This document shows positions 17,048 through 25,627 of a stretch of DNA of 64,000 bases, one piece after another (the first letter of the stretch is position 1; the number at the start of each line of letters is the position of its first letter). Under the pieces are notes generated by a model. It was not told the origin of the DNA. It saw only the letters and a list, made by a program, of their open reading frames with translations, and did not search any database. The stretch is from positions 1,984,001 through 2,048,000 of the forward strand of contig NZ_FUZZ01000001.1 in NCBI RefSeq assembly GCF_900168065.1. Reading direction: 5' to 3'. The DNA is from Chitinophaga ginsengisegetis (GTDB lineage Bacteria; Bacteroidota; Bacteroidia; Chitinophagales; Chitinophagaceae). Made by a program: the position numbers and the translations under genes.

Positions 17048-19066
17048 ATGAACAACGAATTGTCTATGCAAAAAAAGTTACTCGCCGCCGCCCTGCTGAT
17101 GGGTATTACCACACCACTCGCTGCACAAATAAAAACAGACAGCAGTAAAGTATTTACCCTCGGGGAAGTGGTGGCATATGCCCACCAGGAAGATTCTGCC
17201 AGCACCATTTCCATGGAACAGATCCGGCAATTTCACCGGCTCAATGTATCCGCAGCCCTCCATCTCCTGCCGGGCATCAGCCAGTCGAACATGGGCCCCC
17301 GGAATGAATCCATGATCTACCTCAGGGGCTTCGACCTGCGGCAAACACCCGTTTTTATGGATGGTATCCCCGTATACGTGCCTTACGACGGGTACGTAGA
17401 TCTGGCCAGGTTCACTACTTTCCATCTCTCTAAAATAATAGTGGAAAAAGGAGGTGCCTCGGTATTATATGGCCCCAACACAATGGGGGGCGTTATTAAC
17501 CTCCTCTCCTCCAGGCCGGTACACGCCCTCGACATCAACGCCTCCGCCGGATGGCTTACCGGCGGGCACGAAGAAGCGGTTAACATCGGCAGCCGGATGA
17601 AGAAATTTTATCTGCAGGCGGACCTGTCGGGATACCAGCGGGATTATTATAATCTCCCGGATGGTTTTACTGCTACCAAAACAGAAGATGGTGGCAAAAG
17701 GAACAACTCCTATAACAACGACTGGCGATACGGCGTGAAGCTGGGCTTTACCCCTAATGAAAAAAATGAACTGGCCATCGGGTTCTCCCACCAGGAAGGC
17801 ACCAAAGGAACGCCGGTATATACGGGAACGGATACACTGAATTCATTGTATAAAAGCCCCCGCTTCTGGCAGTGGCCCAAATGGAACAAGGAAAGTATCT
17901 ATTTCCTTTCCAACAGCGCCCTGGGCGCCAAAAGTAACCTGAAAACACGCTTGTACTTCGACCGGTTCATCAACGTGCTGAAAAGCTTTGACGACGCTAC
18001 CTACACCACGCAGAAAAAGCCCTACGCCTTCACCAGCTACTATAATGATTACACCTTCGGCGGGAATGTGGAATATGGCTATACGTTATCGGCAGCCAAC
18101 AGTTTAAGAAGCGCAGTACATTTTAAACAGGATGTACACCGCGAGCATAACGAGGGCGAACCGGAAAGAAAAGTAGCCGATAATACTTTCTCCGCCGGTA
18201 TTACTGATCGTCACACGTTCGATGAGCATTGGGCATTGGAAGGCGGCGCCGCATTTAACTACCGCCAGAGCGTGGAAGCACAGAATTATAACAGCCAAAC
18301 AAAAACCATTACAGATTTCCCCTCCAACAACAGCCATGCACTGAATGCACAGGCCAAACTGGCGTATGCTTTTGCTGCGGGCCGTGCACTCACTTTTTCC
18401 GTGGACCGCATGACGCGCTTTGCCACTATCAAAGACCGCTACTCCTACAGGTTGGGAACGGCTATTCCCAACCCGGATCTGAAGCCGGAAAACACCCTCA
18501 ATTTCGGGTTGCAATACAACGATACCCGGCTCCGGAACATCAGCCTGGATGGAAGTATTTTCTATAACCGTATCCGGGATGTGATCCAGAATGTTAACAA
18601 CGTAAGTTACGATACCACCAGGAAGCAATGGCTGTCGCAATCGCAGAATAAAGGCCGTGCAGCGTATTACGGGGCGGAAGCCGCTGTTACCTGGCATATC
18701 GCCACCACGTTCACCGCCGGCGCCAATTACACTTATATCAAACGCAAAAACCTGGATAACCCCAAACTGCATTTTACCGATGTGCCTGAACACAAAGCTG
18801 CCGCGTGGCTGCAATACAATATTTCACGCGTTGGCTTCCTGTTGAACGGGGAATACAATACAAACCGCTACAGCACCAGCTATGGCACGGTGGCGCCGTC
18901 GTTTTTCCTGCTGAATGCCAGTGCCGTCATCAATGTTGTTAGCTGGTTAAAAGTGCAGGGAGGTGTGAATAACATCTTTGATAAAAACTATATGCTCACA
19001 GAAGGTTATCCTGAGCAGGGCAGGAACTACTTTGTAAAAGTGTTATTCAATTATTCTTATTTTTAG
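17048..19066 (+). CDS. TonB-dependent outer-membrane receptor
   Basis: A 672-residue receptor when started at ATG 17048, which gives a good signal peptide ending P-L-A-A-Q; an in-frame ATG at 17006 would add a non-signal-like extension. The plug domain (about residues 40-170) shows L-P-G-I-S-Q-S, I-Y-L-R-G-F-D, V-F-M-D-G-I-P-V-Y and V-L-Y-G-P-N-T-M-G-G-V-I-N. The barrel ends in an aromatic residue. There is no STN or carboxypeptidase-like extension, so it resembles siderophore/metal-type receptors and not SusC. The next gene starts 4 bases after its stop and encodes a di-heme peroxidase; a small SUOX-fold protein follows. The substrate is unknown, and the ModE-like neighbour makes an oxyanion such as molybdate or tungstate a reasonable guess. 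Confidence 0.88.
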   Translation: MNNELSMQKKLLAAALLMGITTPLAAQIKTDSSKVFTLGEVVAYAHQEDSASTISMEQIRQFHRLNVSAALHLLPGISQSNMGPRNESMIYLRGFDLRQTPVFMDGIPVYVPYDGYVDLARFTTFHLSKIIVEKGGASVLYGPNTMGGVINLLSSRPVHALDINASAGWLTGGHEEAVNIGSRMKKFYLQADLSGYQRDYYNLPDGFTATKTEDGGKRNNSYNNDWRYGVKLGFTPNEKNELAIGFSHQEGTKGTPVYTGTDTLNSLYKSPRFWQWPKWNKESIYFLSNSALGAKSNLKTRLYFDRFINVLKSFDDATYTTQKKPYAFTSYYNDYTFGGNVEYGYTLSAANSLRSAVHFKQDVHREHNEGEPERKVADNTFSAGITDRHTFDEHWALEGGAAFNYRQSVEAQNYNSQTKTITDFPSNNSHALNAQAKLAYAFAAGRALTFSVDRMTRFATIKDRYSYRLGTAIPNPDLKPENTLNFGLQYNDTRLRNISLDGSIFYNRIRDVIQNVNNVSYDTTRKQWLSQSQNKGRAAYYGAEAAVTWHIATTFTAGANYTYIKRKNLDNPKLHFTDVPEHKAAAWLQYNISRVGFLLNGEYNTNRYSTSYGTVAPSFFLLNASAVINVVSWLKVQGGVNNIFDKNYMLTEGYPEQGRNYFVKVLFNYSYF

Positions 19067-19070
19067 TAAG

Positions 19071-20144
19071 ATGAAAAAAGGGTGGTGGATGATATTGTTT
19101 GGAATGATGGCACTTACTTTCGTAAACGGCAGGATACCGTTTACCGGGGAGCCGTATCCGCTGGAATACCCTGCCAGCTTTGGTAACAGAACCAATATCC
19201 CGGCTGATAATCCGCTTACAAAAGAAGGCGTTTACCTGGGGCGGCGGCTGTTTTACGAAAAGATGTTGTCGGCCGGCAATAAAATTTCCTGCGGCGCCTG
19301 TCATATGCAGCAACTGGCATTTACCGATGGTAAAGCTTTCAGCACCGGTATCGATGGCGTGCCTACCGACCGCAATGCCATGTCGCTCGCCAACCTCCTC
19401 TGGGTAAAAAATTTCTTCTGGGATGGACGGGCGTCCAGCCTGGAGCAGCAGGCCCTTACACCACTCGCCGCACCACATGAAATGGGGCAGTTACCGGAAA
19501 TCAGCGCGGAGAAGTTACAGCGGTCGAAGGTATATCCCGGTCTTTTCCACGCGGCCTTTGGCACCCAGATTATCAGCGGGGAAGCAATTGTAAAGGCGCT
19601 GGCGCAATTTGAAAGAACGCTGATCTCCGCCAATTCACCGTACGACCGTTACCTCAACGGGCAGTACCAACCCGGTAGTGCCGCGCTCAGAGGCATGCAG
19701 TTATTCATGACCGCCCCTGCGCCGGAGCGGCAGGTACGTGGCGCCAATTGCGGGCATTGTCACGGCGGACCCAAACTTTATTTAGAAGTGTTTCACAACA
19801 ATGGGCTGGATAGCATTCCGCGTGATGCGGGCCGCGAAAAACAAACCGGCGTGGCGGCAGACAAAGGCCGGTTCCGGGTTCCCACTCTCCGCAATATTGC
19901 GCTCACAGCGCCTTATATGCACGACGGACGATTCCGTACCCTCGAAGAAGTACTGGATCACTACAGCGATCATATCCGCAACAGTGCATCGCTGAGTCCT
20001 GTATTAAGAAATACTTCCAATGAAGCAGGCGGCGCTTCCCTGCGGCTCAGCAAACAGGAAAAGAAAGACATCATCGCCTTTTTACAACTGCTCACCGATT
20101 CTTCCTTTATCACCAATCCTGCATTCTCCAATCCTTTCAATTAA
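19071..20144 (+). CDS. di-heme cytochrome c peroxidase / MauG-like protein
   Basis: A 357-residue exported protein with two c-type heme sites: C-G-A-C-H at residues 74-78 and C-G-H-C-H at 227-231. The region N-I-A-L-T-A-P-Y-M-H-D-G-R-F (about 280-293) is the usual C-terminal heme environment of bacterial cytochrome c peroxidases and MauG relatives. Such proteins act in the periplasm, reducing hydrogen peroxide or carrying out oxidative modification of partner molecules. The N-terminus is hydrophobic, consistent with a signal or anchor. It sits between a TonB receptor and a small SUOX-fold protein with almost no gaps, so the three genes form one operon. Confidence 0.9.
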   Translation: MKKGWWMILFGMMALTFVNGRIPFTGEPYPLEYPASFGNRTNIPADNPLTKEGVYLGRRLFYEKMLSAGNKISCGACHMQQLAFTDGKAFSTGIDGVPTDRNAMSLANLLWVKNFFWDGRASSLEQQALTPLAAPHEMGQLPEISAEKLQRSKVYPGLFHAAFGTQIISGEAIVKALAQFERTLISANSPYDRYLNGQYQPGSAALRGMQLFMTAPAPERQVRGANCGHCHGGPKLYLEVFHNNGLDSIPRDAGREKQTGVAADKGRFRVPTLRNIALTAPYMHDGRFRTLEEVLDHYSDHIRNSASLSPVLRNTSNEAGGASLRLSKQEKKDIIAFLQLLTDSSFITNPAFSNPFN

Positions 20145-20636
20145 ATGATCATGCTATACAAACTCACGGCCTGTTTACTCATTACCATTTTCGCTGCCAC
20201 TGCCGCCTTCGCGCAAACTATTTCCGTAGAAGGTGAAGTAACCCACCCGTTAAAGCTGGGTGCTGCCGATATCAGCAAAATGCAAAGAACCGAAGTCACC
20301 GCGGCTGACCGCGATGGGAAACCGCATCGTTACTCCGGCGTACCGGTAACAACTATTTTGCAACAAGCAGGCGTAACGCTGGGCGCTCAACTAAAGGGGG
20401 AAAATATGTCGAAATACCTGCTCGTGAAATCGGGCGATGGATATGAGGTGTTGTTTTCCCTCGCGGAGCTGGATAGCGCTTTTACGGATCGTGTAATCAT
20501 CCTGGCCGACCAGGTGGACGGGCAGCCGCTGCCCGATGGCAAAGGACCTTTCAGGATAGTGGTTCCGGGCGAAAAGAAACCGGCACGGTGGATCTGGGAG
20601 GTAACGACCATGACCGTACGATTTGCCAAAGACTAA
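20145..20636 (+). CDS. small exported protein with molybdopterin-oxidoreductase (SUOX) fold
   Basis: A 163-residue protein with a signal peptide (about residues 1-23, ending A-F-A-Q). The mature part follows the sulfite-oxidase-type molybdopterin domain: V-E-G-E-V-T-H-P-L-K-L near the start, Y-S-G-V-P-V-T-T-I-L-Q-Q-A-G (about 63-76), and P-F-R-I-V-V-P with R-W-I-W-E-V near the end. The domain is much shorter than real sulfite oxidases, and the only Cys is inside the signal peptide, so the Mo-ligating Cys is absent. It may bind a pterin, an oxyanion or nothing of the kind. The ATG directly abuts the peroxidase stop codon, showing tight coupling. Confidence 0.75.
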   Translation: MIMLYKLTACLLITIFAATAAFAQTISVEGEVTHPLKLGAADISKMQRTEVTAADRDGKPHRYSGVPVTTILQQAGVTLGAQLKGENMSKYLLVKSGDGYEVLFSLAELDSAFTDRVIILADQVDGQPLPDGKGPFRIVVPGEKKPARWIWEVTTMTVRFAKD

Positions 20637-20641
20637 ACATC

Positions 20642-20983
20642 TTATTTACGCTTCTGTAAACCGGCAGTTCTGGTAGCGAGGAATTGCCGGAAGGCGGTAT
20701 TTAATTCATGAAATAACTTTATGGCCTGTTCTCCTTCCGGTGTAAGCAAGGCGCCACCGCCATTTTTCCCGCCTCTTTCAAATATCACCAGGGGCTTGCC
20801 GGTCCGCTTATTCATCTGGTCCACAAAATCCCATGCCTGCCGGTAGGAAATCTTCATTTCCGTAGCCGCCTTTCTCAAAGACCCAAGCTCACTGATCTTC
20901 TGCAACAGCTCAATTCTCCCGTAACCGAGAAAAGGGCCTTCCTCGGTTTCAATCCATATACGTCCGTTTGCCATCAGTTTCAT
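20642..20983 (-). CDS. ModE-like winged-helix transcriptional regulator
   Basis: A 113-residue DNA-binding protein matching the ModE N-terminal (LysR-like wHTH) domain. It has G-R-I-E-L-L-Q-K-I-S-E-L-G-S-L-R-K-A-A, then I-S-Y-R-Q-A-W-D-F-V-D-Q-M-N, then G-G-K-N-G-G-G-A-L-L-T-P-E-G. The molybdate-binding MOP domains of full ModE are missing, as in many short homologues. It is convergent with the SUOX-fold gene (5-base gap) and divergent from the ethanolamine permease, so it could control either neighbour. The 105-base promoter gap holds a motif also found before the TonB receptor gene. Confidence 0.85.
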   Translation of the reverse strand: MKLMANGRIWIETEEGPFLGYGRIELLQKISELGSLRKAATEMKISYRQAWDFVDQMNKRTGKPLVIFERGGKNGGGALLTPEGEQAIKLFHELNTAFRQFLATRTAGLQKRK

Positions 20984-21029
20984 GTGGTAAAGATATCCGG
21001 CCCGTTTTAATTTTTTACGTGGGGCTTGT

Positions 21030-21045
21030 AGTAAAATAATATTTT
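21030..21045 (+). promoter_or_regulatory. 16-bp A+T-rich motif in the ModE-like/permease divergent promoter
   Basis: The motif agtaaaataatatttt is identical to 16881-16896. It lies between the divergent starts of the ModE-like gene (20983) and the ethanolamine permease (21089) and is followed by further A+T-rich sequence. Its placement fits an operator for autoregulation and for control of the flanking operons. This is inferred, because A+T-rich motifs recur by chance more easily than others. Confidence 0.4.
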
Positions 21046-21088
21046 AATTTATATTATATTACACATACACGCAATAGAGATCTTTCAA

Positions 21089-22405
21089 ATGACACAAAAC
21101 AAGGGCTTAAAGAAAACACTGACTCCCTTTATGTTGTGGGGACTTGGAGTAGGGTACGTTATTTCAGGTATGTATTTTGGTTGGAATCTTGGCCTTGAAA
21201 AGGGCGGTACAGGAGGTATGGCCATTGCCACACTTGTGATCATGGTGATGTATGTAACGTTTACTTTCAGCTATGCTGAACTGGCCTGCGCCATCCCCAA
21301 AGCAGGAGGAGTTTTTGACTATGCAAACAGGGCAATGGGAAAGAACGTCGGCTTTATTGCCGGGATAGCCCAGGTCATTGAATTTATTTTGGCGCCGCCT
21401 GCCATTGCATTCGCCATCGGCGCTTATTTCAACGCTTTTTTCCCGCAGGTACCCATCCTTACCAGCGCCATTGCCATTTATTTCGTCTTTACCGGGCTGA
21501 ATGTATATGGTGTAAAAGCGGCTGCTTCTTTCGAGGTGATTGTTACCATTTTTGCCGTGGGAGAATTATTGCTTTTCGCCGGTTTGTCGTTTCCGAAATT
21601 CCAGGCGGTTCATCTTACCAACAACGCATTGCCCAACGGGTGGGGCGGCGCTTTTGCCGCGATCCCCTTTGCCATCTGGTTTTTCCTGGGTATTGAAGGC
21701 ATTGCCAACGTAGCCGAAGAAACCAAAAATCCCCAGCGCGATATCAGCAAAGGTTTCGGATGGGCCATCCTTACACTGGCTATTCTCTGTATCCTGATAT
21801 TTATTTCCGCCACCGGCATCGCCGGATGGGAAGCGATTGTATATAAAAACGGGATAAGCGGGGAAACCTCCGATTCGCCTCTTCCGCTGGCGCTGGCGAA
21901 AATCACCGGGAGCAATCACCCGATGTATCACCTGCTCATTACGGTAGGATTGTTCGGGCTGGTGGCTTCCTTTCACGGATTAATCCTCGCCGCCGGGCGC
22001 TCCACCTACGAGATGGGCAGGGTGCACAATCTCCCCGCTGCTCTCGGCAAAATTTCACCCCGGTTTCATACGCCCGCCAACGCACTGCTTGGCAACATGG
22101 TGATCGGGATACTGGCGCTGCTTTCGGGGAAAACTTCCGAAATCATTATCGTATCCGTTTTCGGCGCGCTCACTTTGTATATCATTTCAATGGTGTCTAT
22201 TATTATTTTGAGAAGACAGGAGCCTGATCTGCCGCGGCCTTTCCGGGTAGCCTTCTACCCTGCCTTCCCGGTGATTGCACTGGTGATTGCCACCATATCC
22301 ATTGTTGCGATGCTTATCTTCAACCTCGTACTGGGACTGATCTATTTTTCCCTGCTGGCCGTTTCTTTCTTGTTGTACAAAATTTTCAAACCTGCACACA
22401 CATGA
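21089..22405 (+). CDS. eat: ethanolamine permease, APC superfamily
   Basis: A 438-residue inner-membrane amino acid/polyamine/organocation transporter with about 12 membrane spans. The N-terminus matches the ethanolamine permease subgroup: L-T-P-F-M-L-W-G-L-G-V-G-Y-V-I-S-G, then F-G-W-N-L-G-L-E-K-G-G and C-A-I-P-K-A-G-G-V-F-D-Y-A. The motif G-I-E-G-I-A-N-V-A-E-E-T-K-N-P lies in the middle. It is the first gene of a five-gene operon, and its stop overlaps the start of the glutamine synthetase-like gene by 4 bases. Substrate assignment rests on subgroup resemblance and on the catabolic genes that follow. Confidence 0.85.
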   Translation: MTQNKGLKKTLTPFMLWGLGVGYVISGMYFGWNLGLEKGGTGGMAIATLVIMVMYVTFTFSYAELACAIPKAGGVFDYANRAMGKNVGFIAGIAQVIEFILAPPAIAFAIGAYFNAFFPQVPILTSAIAIYFVFTGLNVYGVKAAASFEVIVTIFAVGELLLFAGLSFPKFQAVHLTNNALPNGWGGAFAAIPFAIWFFLGIEGIANVAEETKNPQRDISKGFGWAILTLAILCILIFISATGIAGWEAIVYKNGISGETSDSPLPLALAKITGSNHPMYHLLITVGLFGLVASFHGLILAAGRSTYEMGRVHNLPAALGKISPRFHTPANALLGNMVIGILALLSGKTSEIIIVSVFGALTLYIISMVSIIILRRQEPDLPRPFRVAFYPAFPVIALVIATISIVAMLIFNLVLGLIYFSLLAVSFLLYKIFKPAHT

Positions 22406-23760
22406 CAACTTCCGAAATATTAACGTACGTAAAAAACCATCCGTCGGGTAAGGTAAAAGTAGCGGTAGCGGACATCGACGGCGTATTGAGAGGGAAATAT
22501 ATTGCAGCAGAAAAATTTGCGTCTGTAACCGAAAGCAGGCTGGGCTTCTGCGATGTTACCTTTGGCTGGGACATGAGCGATGTTGTGTACGACAATGTAA
22601 AATATACCGGCTGGCATACCGGTTATCCTGATGCGCAGGTAAAAATTGACCTGGGTACCTTCCGCAAAATTCCCTGGGAAAACGACGTGCCTTTTTTCCT
22701 GGGAGATTTTGTACAGGCAGACAATGCACCGGTATACACCTGTCCGCGGCAACTCCTGAAGAAAGTACTCGCAGATGCGGAAAACAGTGGCTTCCTGCCG
22801 TATTTCTCACAGGAATTTGAATGGTTTAACTTCACAGAAACACCCGATACGGTCCACCAGAAGCAGTTCCGCGACCTTACGCCCTTATCGCCCGGCATGT
22901 TTGGCTATTCCATCCTGCGCAGTGCGTTAAAGAATGAGTATATGAGCAGCCTGTTTGAGCAACTGGTAAAATTTGATATACCGGTAGAAGGATTACATAC
23001 GGAAACCGGTCCCGGTGTATATGAAGCAGCCATTAAGTATGGTACGGTTTTACAGGCGGCCGACCAGGCCATACTCTTTAAAACCGCGGTAAAAGAGATT
23101 GCATACAAACATGGCGTAATGGCCACCTTCATGGCTAAGATCCATGAAAGTTTGCCAGGCTGCAGCGGGCATGTACACCAGAGCCTCTGGGATGCCGGCA
23201 GCAAACAGAATTTATTTTACGACGAACACGACGAACATAAAATGAGTGCCGTCATGAAAAGTTACATTGCCGGTCAGCTGCATTGTTTACCTTTTATATT
23301 ACCCATGATAGCGCCCACTATCAACAGCTATAAACGGCTGGTAGAAGGCGCCTGGGCCCCTACCACGCTCACCTGGGGCATAGATAACAGAACGGTGGCA
23401 TTACGGGCTTTACCGGGCGATAAAAAAGCCACCCGCCTGGAAACAAGGGTGGTGGGTTCGGATACCAATCCCTACCTCGCACTGGCCGCCTGTTTGGCTG
23501 CCGGGTTGTACGGCGTGAAAAATAAAATGGTCCTGGAGAAAAAATTAACCACCGGTAATGGGTACAAAGACACCTCGAATGGTGTATTACCACAGAACCT
23601 TCATGTAGCCACCCAACAAATGAAGGAATCGGCCCTCGCAAAAGAACTCTTTGGCGAATCTTTTGTGGAACACTTTACGTTAACCAGGGAATGGGAGTGG
23701 CGGCAATATGCCAAAGCAGTGACCGATTGGGAACTTAAAAGATATTTTGAAATCATCTAA
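22402..23760 (+). CDS. glutamine synthetase-like gamma-glutamylating ligase (predicted gamma-glutamylethanolamide synthetase)
   Basis: A 452-residue member of the GS-like ligases. The beta-grasp N-terminal part (about residues 15-110) includes V-A-V-A-D-I-D-G-V-L-R-G-K-Y. The catalytic domain has M-A-K-I-H-E-S-L-P-G-C-S-G-H-V-H-Q-S-L (metal/ATP site), T-I-N-S-Y-K-R-L and W-G-I-D-N-R-T-V-A-L-R. Relatives such as PuuA and Streptomyces GlnA3/GlnA4 use glutamate, ATP and an amine instead of ammonia. Given the permease in front and the dehydrogenases and hydrolase behind, the likely product is gamma-glutamylethanolamide. A true nitrogen-assimilation GS is less likely because of this context and the divergent N-terminus. 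Confidence 0.85.
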   Translation: MTTSEILTYVKNHPSGKVKVAVADIDGVLRGKYIAAEKFASVTESRLGFCDVTFGWDMSDVVYDNVKYTGWHTGYPDAQVKIDLGTFRKIPWENDVPFFLGDFVQADNAPVYTCPRQLLKKVLADAENSGFLPYFSQEFEWFNFTETPDTVHQKQFRDLTPLSPGMFGYSILRSALKNEYMSSLFEQLVKFDIPVEGLHTETGPGVYEAAIKYGTVLQAADQAILFKTAVKEIAYKHGVMATFMAKIHESLPGCSGHVHQSLWDAGSKQNLFYDEHDEHKMSAVMKSYIAGQLHCLPFILPMIAPTINSYKRLVEGAWAPTTLTWGIDNRTVALRALPGDKKATRLETRVVGSDTNPYLALAACLAAGLYGVKNKMVLEKKLTTGNGYKDTSNGVLPQNLHVATQQMKESALAKELFGESFVEHFTLTREWEWRQYAKAVTDWELKRYFEII

Positions 23761-23770
23761 GCATCAGCAT

Positions 23771-24907
23771 ATGGCATTTCAGTATAATTTTCCTACCACC
23801 ATCCGTTTTGGCGCAGGCGTAATCAGCGAGCTGCCGGCCTATCTACAGAAAAACGGATTATCACGGCCTATGATCGTTACCGATCCAACGATAGCAGGAT
23901 TATCATTTTTTAAATCGATCGTGAATGACCTGCAGGCGCATCATATTTCCGTGGAAGTATTCAGCGATATCCACAAGAACCCAGTGAAGAGCGATGTGTA
24001 TAAAGGCACTGATCTCTGGGATCATACGCAACGCGACAGTATCATCGGTATTGGCGGGGGCGCCGCACTGGATGTGGCACGCGCCATTGTACTGCGGGTG
24101 AATCACCGCGAAGATCTTTTTAAATACGACGACCTCATAGGCGGCGATATTTATGTGACCAATGATGTGCCTCATTTTATTACCGTACCTACTACTGCCG
24201 GCACCGGCAGCGAAGTAGGCAGAAGCGCCATTATTGCCGACGATGAAACCCATCAGAAAAAAATACTGTTCTCGCCCAAACTGATGGCGAAGATTGTATT
24301 TGCAGACCCGGCCCTCACAATGGACCTGCCCCCGTTTATCACCGCCGCCACCGGCATGGACGCTTTGACCCACAACATGGAAGCATTCCTGGCAAAGAAT
24401 CCACATCCCTTGTGCGATGGCATTGCCCTGGAAGGTATCTATCTCATTAAAAACTCACTGGAAAAAGCCACCAACAAACCGGACATTGAAAGCAGGAGCA
24501 ATATGCTCATGGCTTCTATGATGGGCGCCATCGCTTTTCAGAAAGGACTGGGTGTAGTGCATTCCCTTGCGCATCCCCTCTCCTCCCTGCTGGACACGCA
24601 TCACGGCCTCGCCAATGCGGTAAATATTCCTTATGGCATGCAATTCAATATTGCAGGCTTCGAAGAGAAGTTCCGCCGCATCGCCAGAACCCTGGAGTTA
24701 AAAGAAGAAACCGGCGAAGCAGTGGTACAATATCTTTTTGATCTTAATTCAAAAATAAATATCCCGCATCATCTCCGCGATATCGGCGTTACGGATGCAC
24801 ACGTGGAAACACTGGCAGACCTGGCCCTTGCCGATTTTGCCCATCCCAACAACCCGAAACCGGTTACCCGGGAAGATTTCAAACAGTTGTACCTAAACGC
24901 GCTATAG
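23771..24907 (+). CDS. iron-containing (group III) alcohol dehydrogenase
   Basis: A 378-residue cytosolic enzyme when started at ATG 23771; a start at 23747 would overlap the previous gene and add an untypical leader. The dinucleotide site is G-I-G-G-G-A-A-L-D-V-A-R. Metal ligands are predicted in M-D-A-L-T-H-N-M-E (Asp and His), H-S-L-A-H-P-L and D-T-H-H-G-L-A-N-A. The family oxidises primary alcohols with NAD(P)+. In this operon it is placed to oxidise the hydroxyl of gamma-glutamylethanolamide to the aldehyde, which the aldehyde dehydrogenase further down would take on. It lies 10 bases after the GS-like stop. Confidence 0.88.
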   Translation: MAFQYNFPTTIRFGAGVISELPAYLQKNGLSRPMIVTDPTIAGLSFFKSIVNDLQAHHISVEVFSDIHKNPVKSDVYKGTDLWDHTQRDSIIGIGGGAALDVARAIVLRVNHREDLFKYDDLIGGDIYVTNDVPHFITVPTTAGTGSEVGRSAIIADDETHQKKILFSPKLMAKIVFADPALTMDLPPFITAATGMDALTHNMEAFLAKNPHPLCDGIALEGIYLIKNSLEKATNKPDIESRSNMLMASMMGAIAFQKGLGVVHSLAHPLSSLLDTHHGLANAVNIPYGMQFNIAGFEEKFRRIARTLELKEETGEAVVQYLFDLNSKINIPHHLRDIGVTDAHVETLADLALADFAHPNNPKPVTREDFKQLYLNAL

Positions 24908-24910
24908 ACC

Positions 24911-25627
24911 ATGAAGAAAAAGATAGGGATCAGCTACACAGAAGCCAGCTTTATCAATTATGAAAACTGGTTTACACCCGAAGATCTCGGTGATGACCTC
25001 GAAGTGGTGATCCTTTCCTTTCTGCGTAATAACGTGGAAGATATTTATACCTGCGATGGCCTGGTGCTTACCGGTGGCGTGGATGTAATTCCTTCGCTGT
25101 ATGGCGGCGCTGAAAACTATCCGCATCAGCCGCATGAATTTTTGCCCGAAAGGGATGCCTTTGAAAAACGCATCTATGAGTATTCCCAACAGCAACAGCT
25201 GCCTGTATTGGGCATCTGCCGCGGGTTACAATACATCAATATTCTCGAAGGCGGAAAAGTATATGAAGACATCGGCGAAGCCGCCAACAAAATTCATAAA
25301 AAAGATACCAGCGATAAAATACATGGAGTAAACATCCGGAAAGATTCATTGCTGTACGCCGTTACCGGCCAGGAAAAAGGGCAGGTGAACAGTGCGCATC
25401 ACCAGGGCATCCATCCGGCTAAGCTGGGGAAGAATATTATGGTGAGCGCCACTTCCGATACCAGCGATGAAATGATTGAGGGTATTGAATTCAAAGATAA
25501 AACCGGTAAAGGATTTATGCTTTGCGTGCAATGGCATCCGGAAAGAATGCCGGAGAAAGAAAGCAACCCGCTCTCCCAACAAATCAAAACACAATTTCTT
25601 CAAGCAGTTAGAAACCATACGAAATGA
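24911..25627 (+). CDS. gamma-glutamyl hydrolase, PuuD-like class I amidotransferase (peptidase C26)
   Basis: A 238-residue cytosolic hydrolase. The nucleophile elbow G-I-C-R-G-L-Q-Y has Cys-103, and W-H-P-E supplies His-209 and Glu-211, completing the triad. L-T-G-G-V-D-V-I-P-S-L-Y (about residues 55-66) forms the oxyanion region typical of PuuD-type enzymes. PuuD releases GABA from gamma-glutamyl-GABA; here the analogous reaction would release glycine from gamma-glutamylglycine. It begins 3 bases after the alcohol dehydrogenase stop and overlaps the aldehyde dehydrogenase start by 4 bases, so translation is coupled. Confidence 0.88.
   Translation: MKKKIGISYTEASFINYENWFTPEDLGDDLEVVILSFLRNNVEDIYTCDGLVLTGGVDVIPSLYGGAENYPHQPHEFLPERDAFEKRIYEYSQQQQLPVLGICRGLQYINILEGGKVYEDIGEAANKIHKKDTSDKIHGVNIRKDSLLYAVTGQEKGQVNSAHHQGIHPAKLGKNIMVSATSDTSDEMIEGIEFKDKTGKGFMLCVQWHPERMPEKESNPLSQQIKTQFLQAVRNHTK

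Noticed and set aside
20145..20636. Functional sulfite-oxidase-type molybdoenzyme
   Set aside because: The mature protein has no Cys to ligate molybdenum and is much shorter than these enzymes, so only the fold is claimed.
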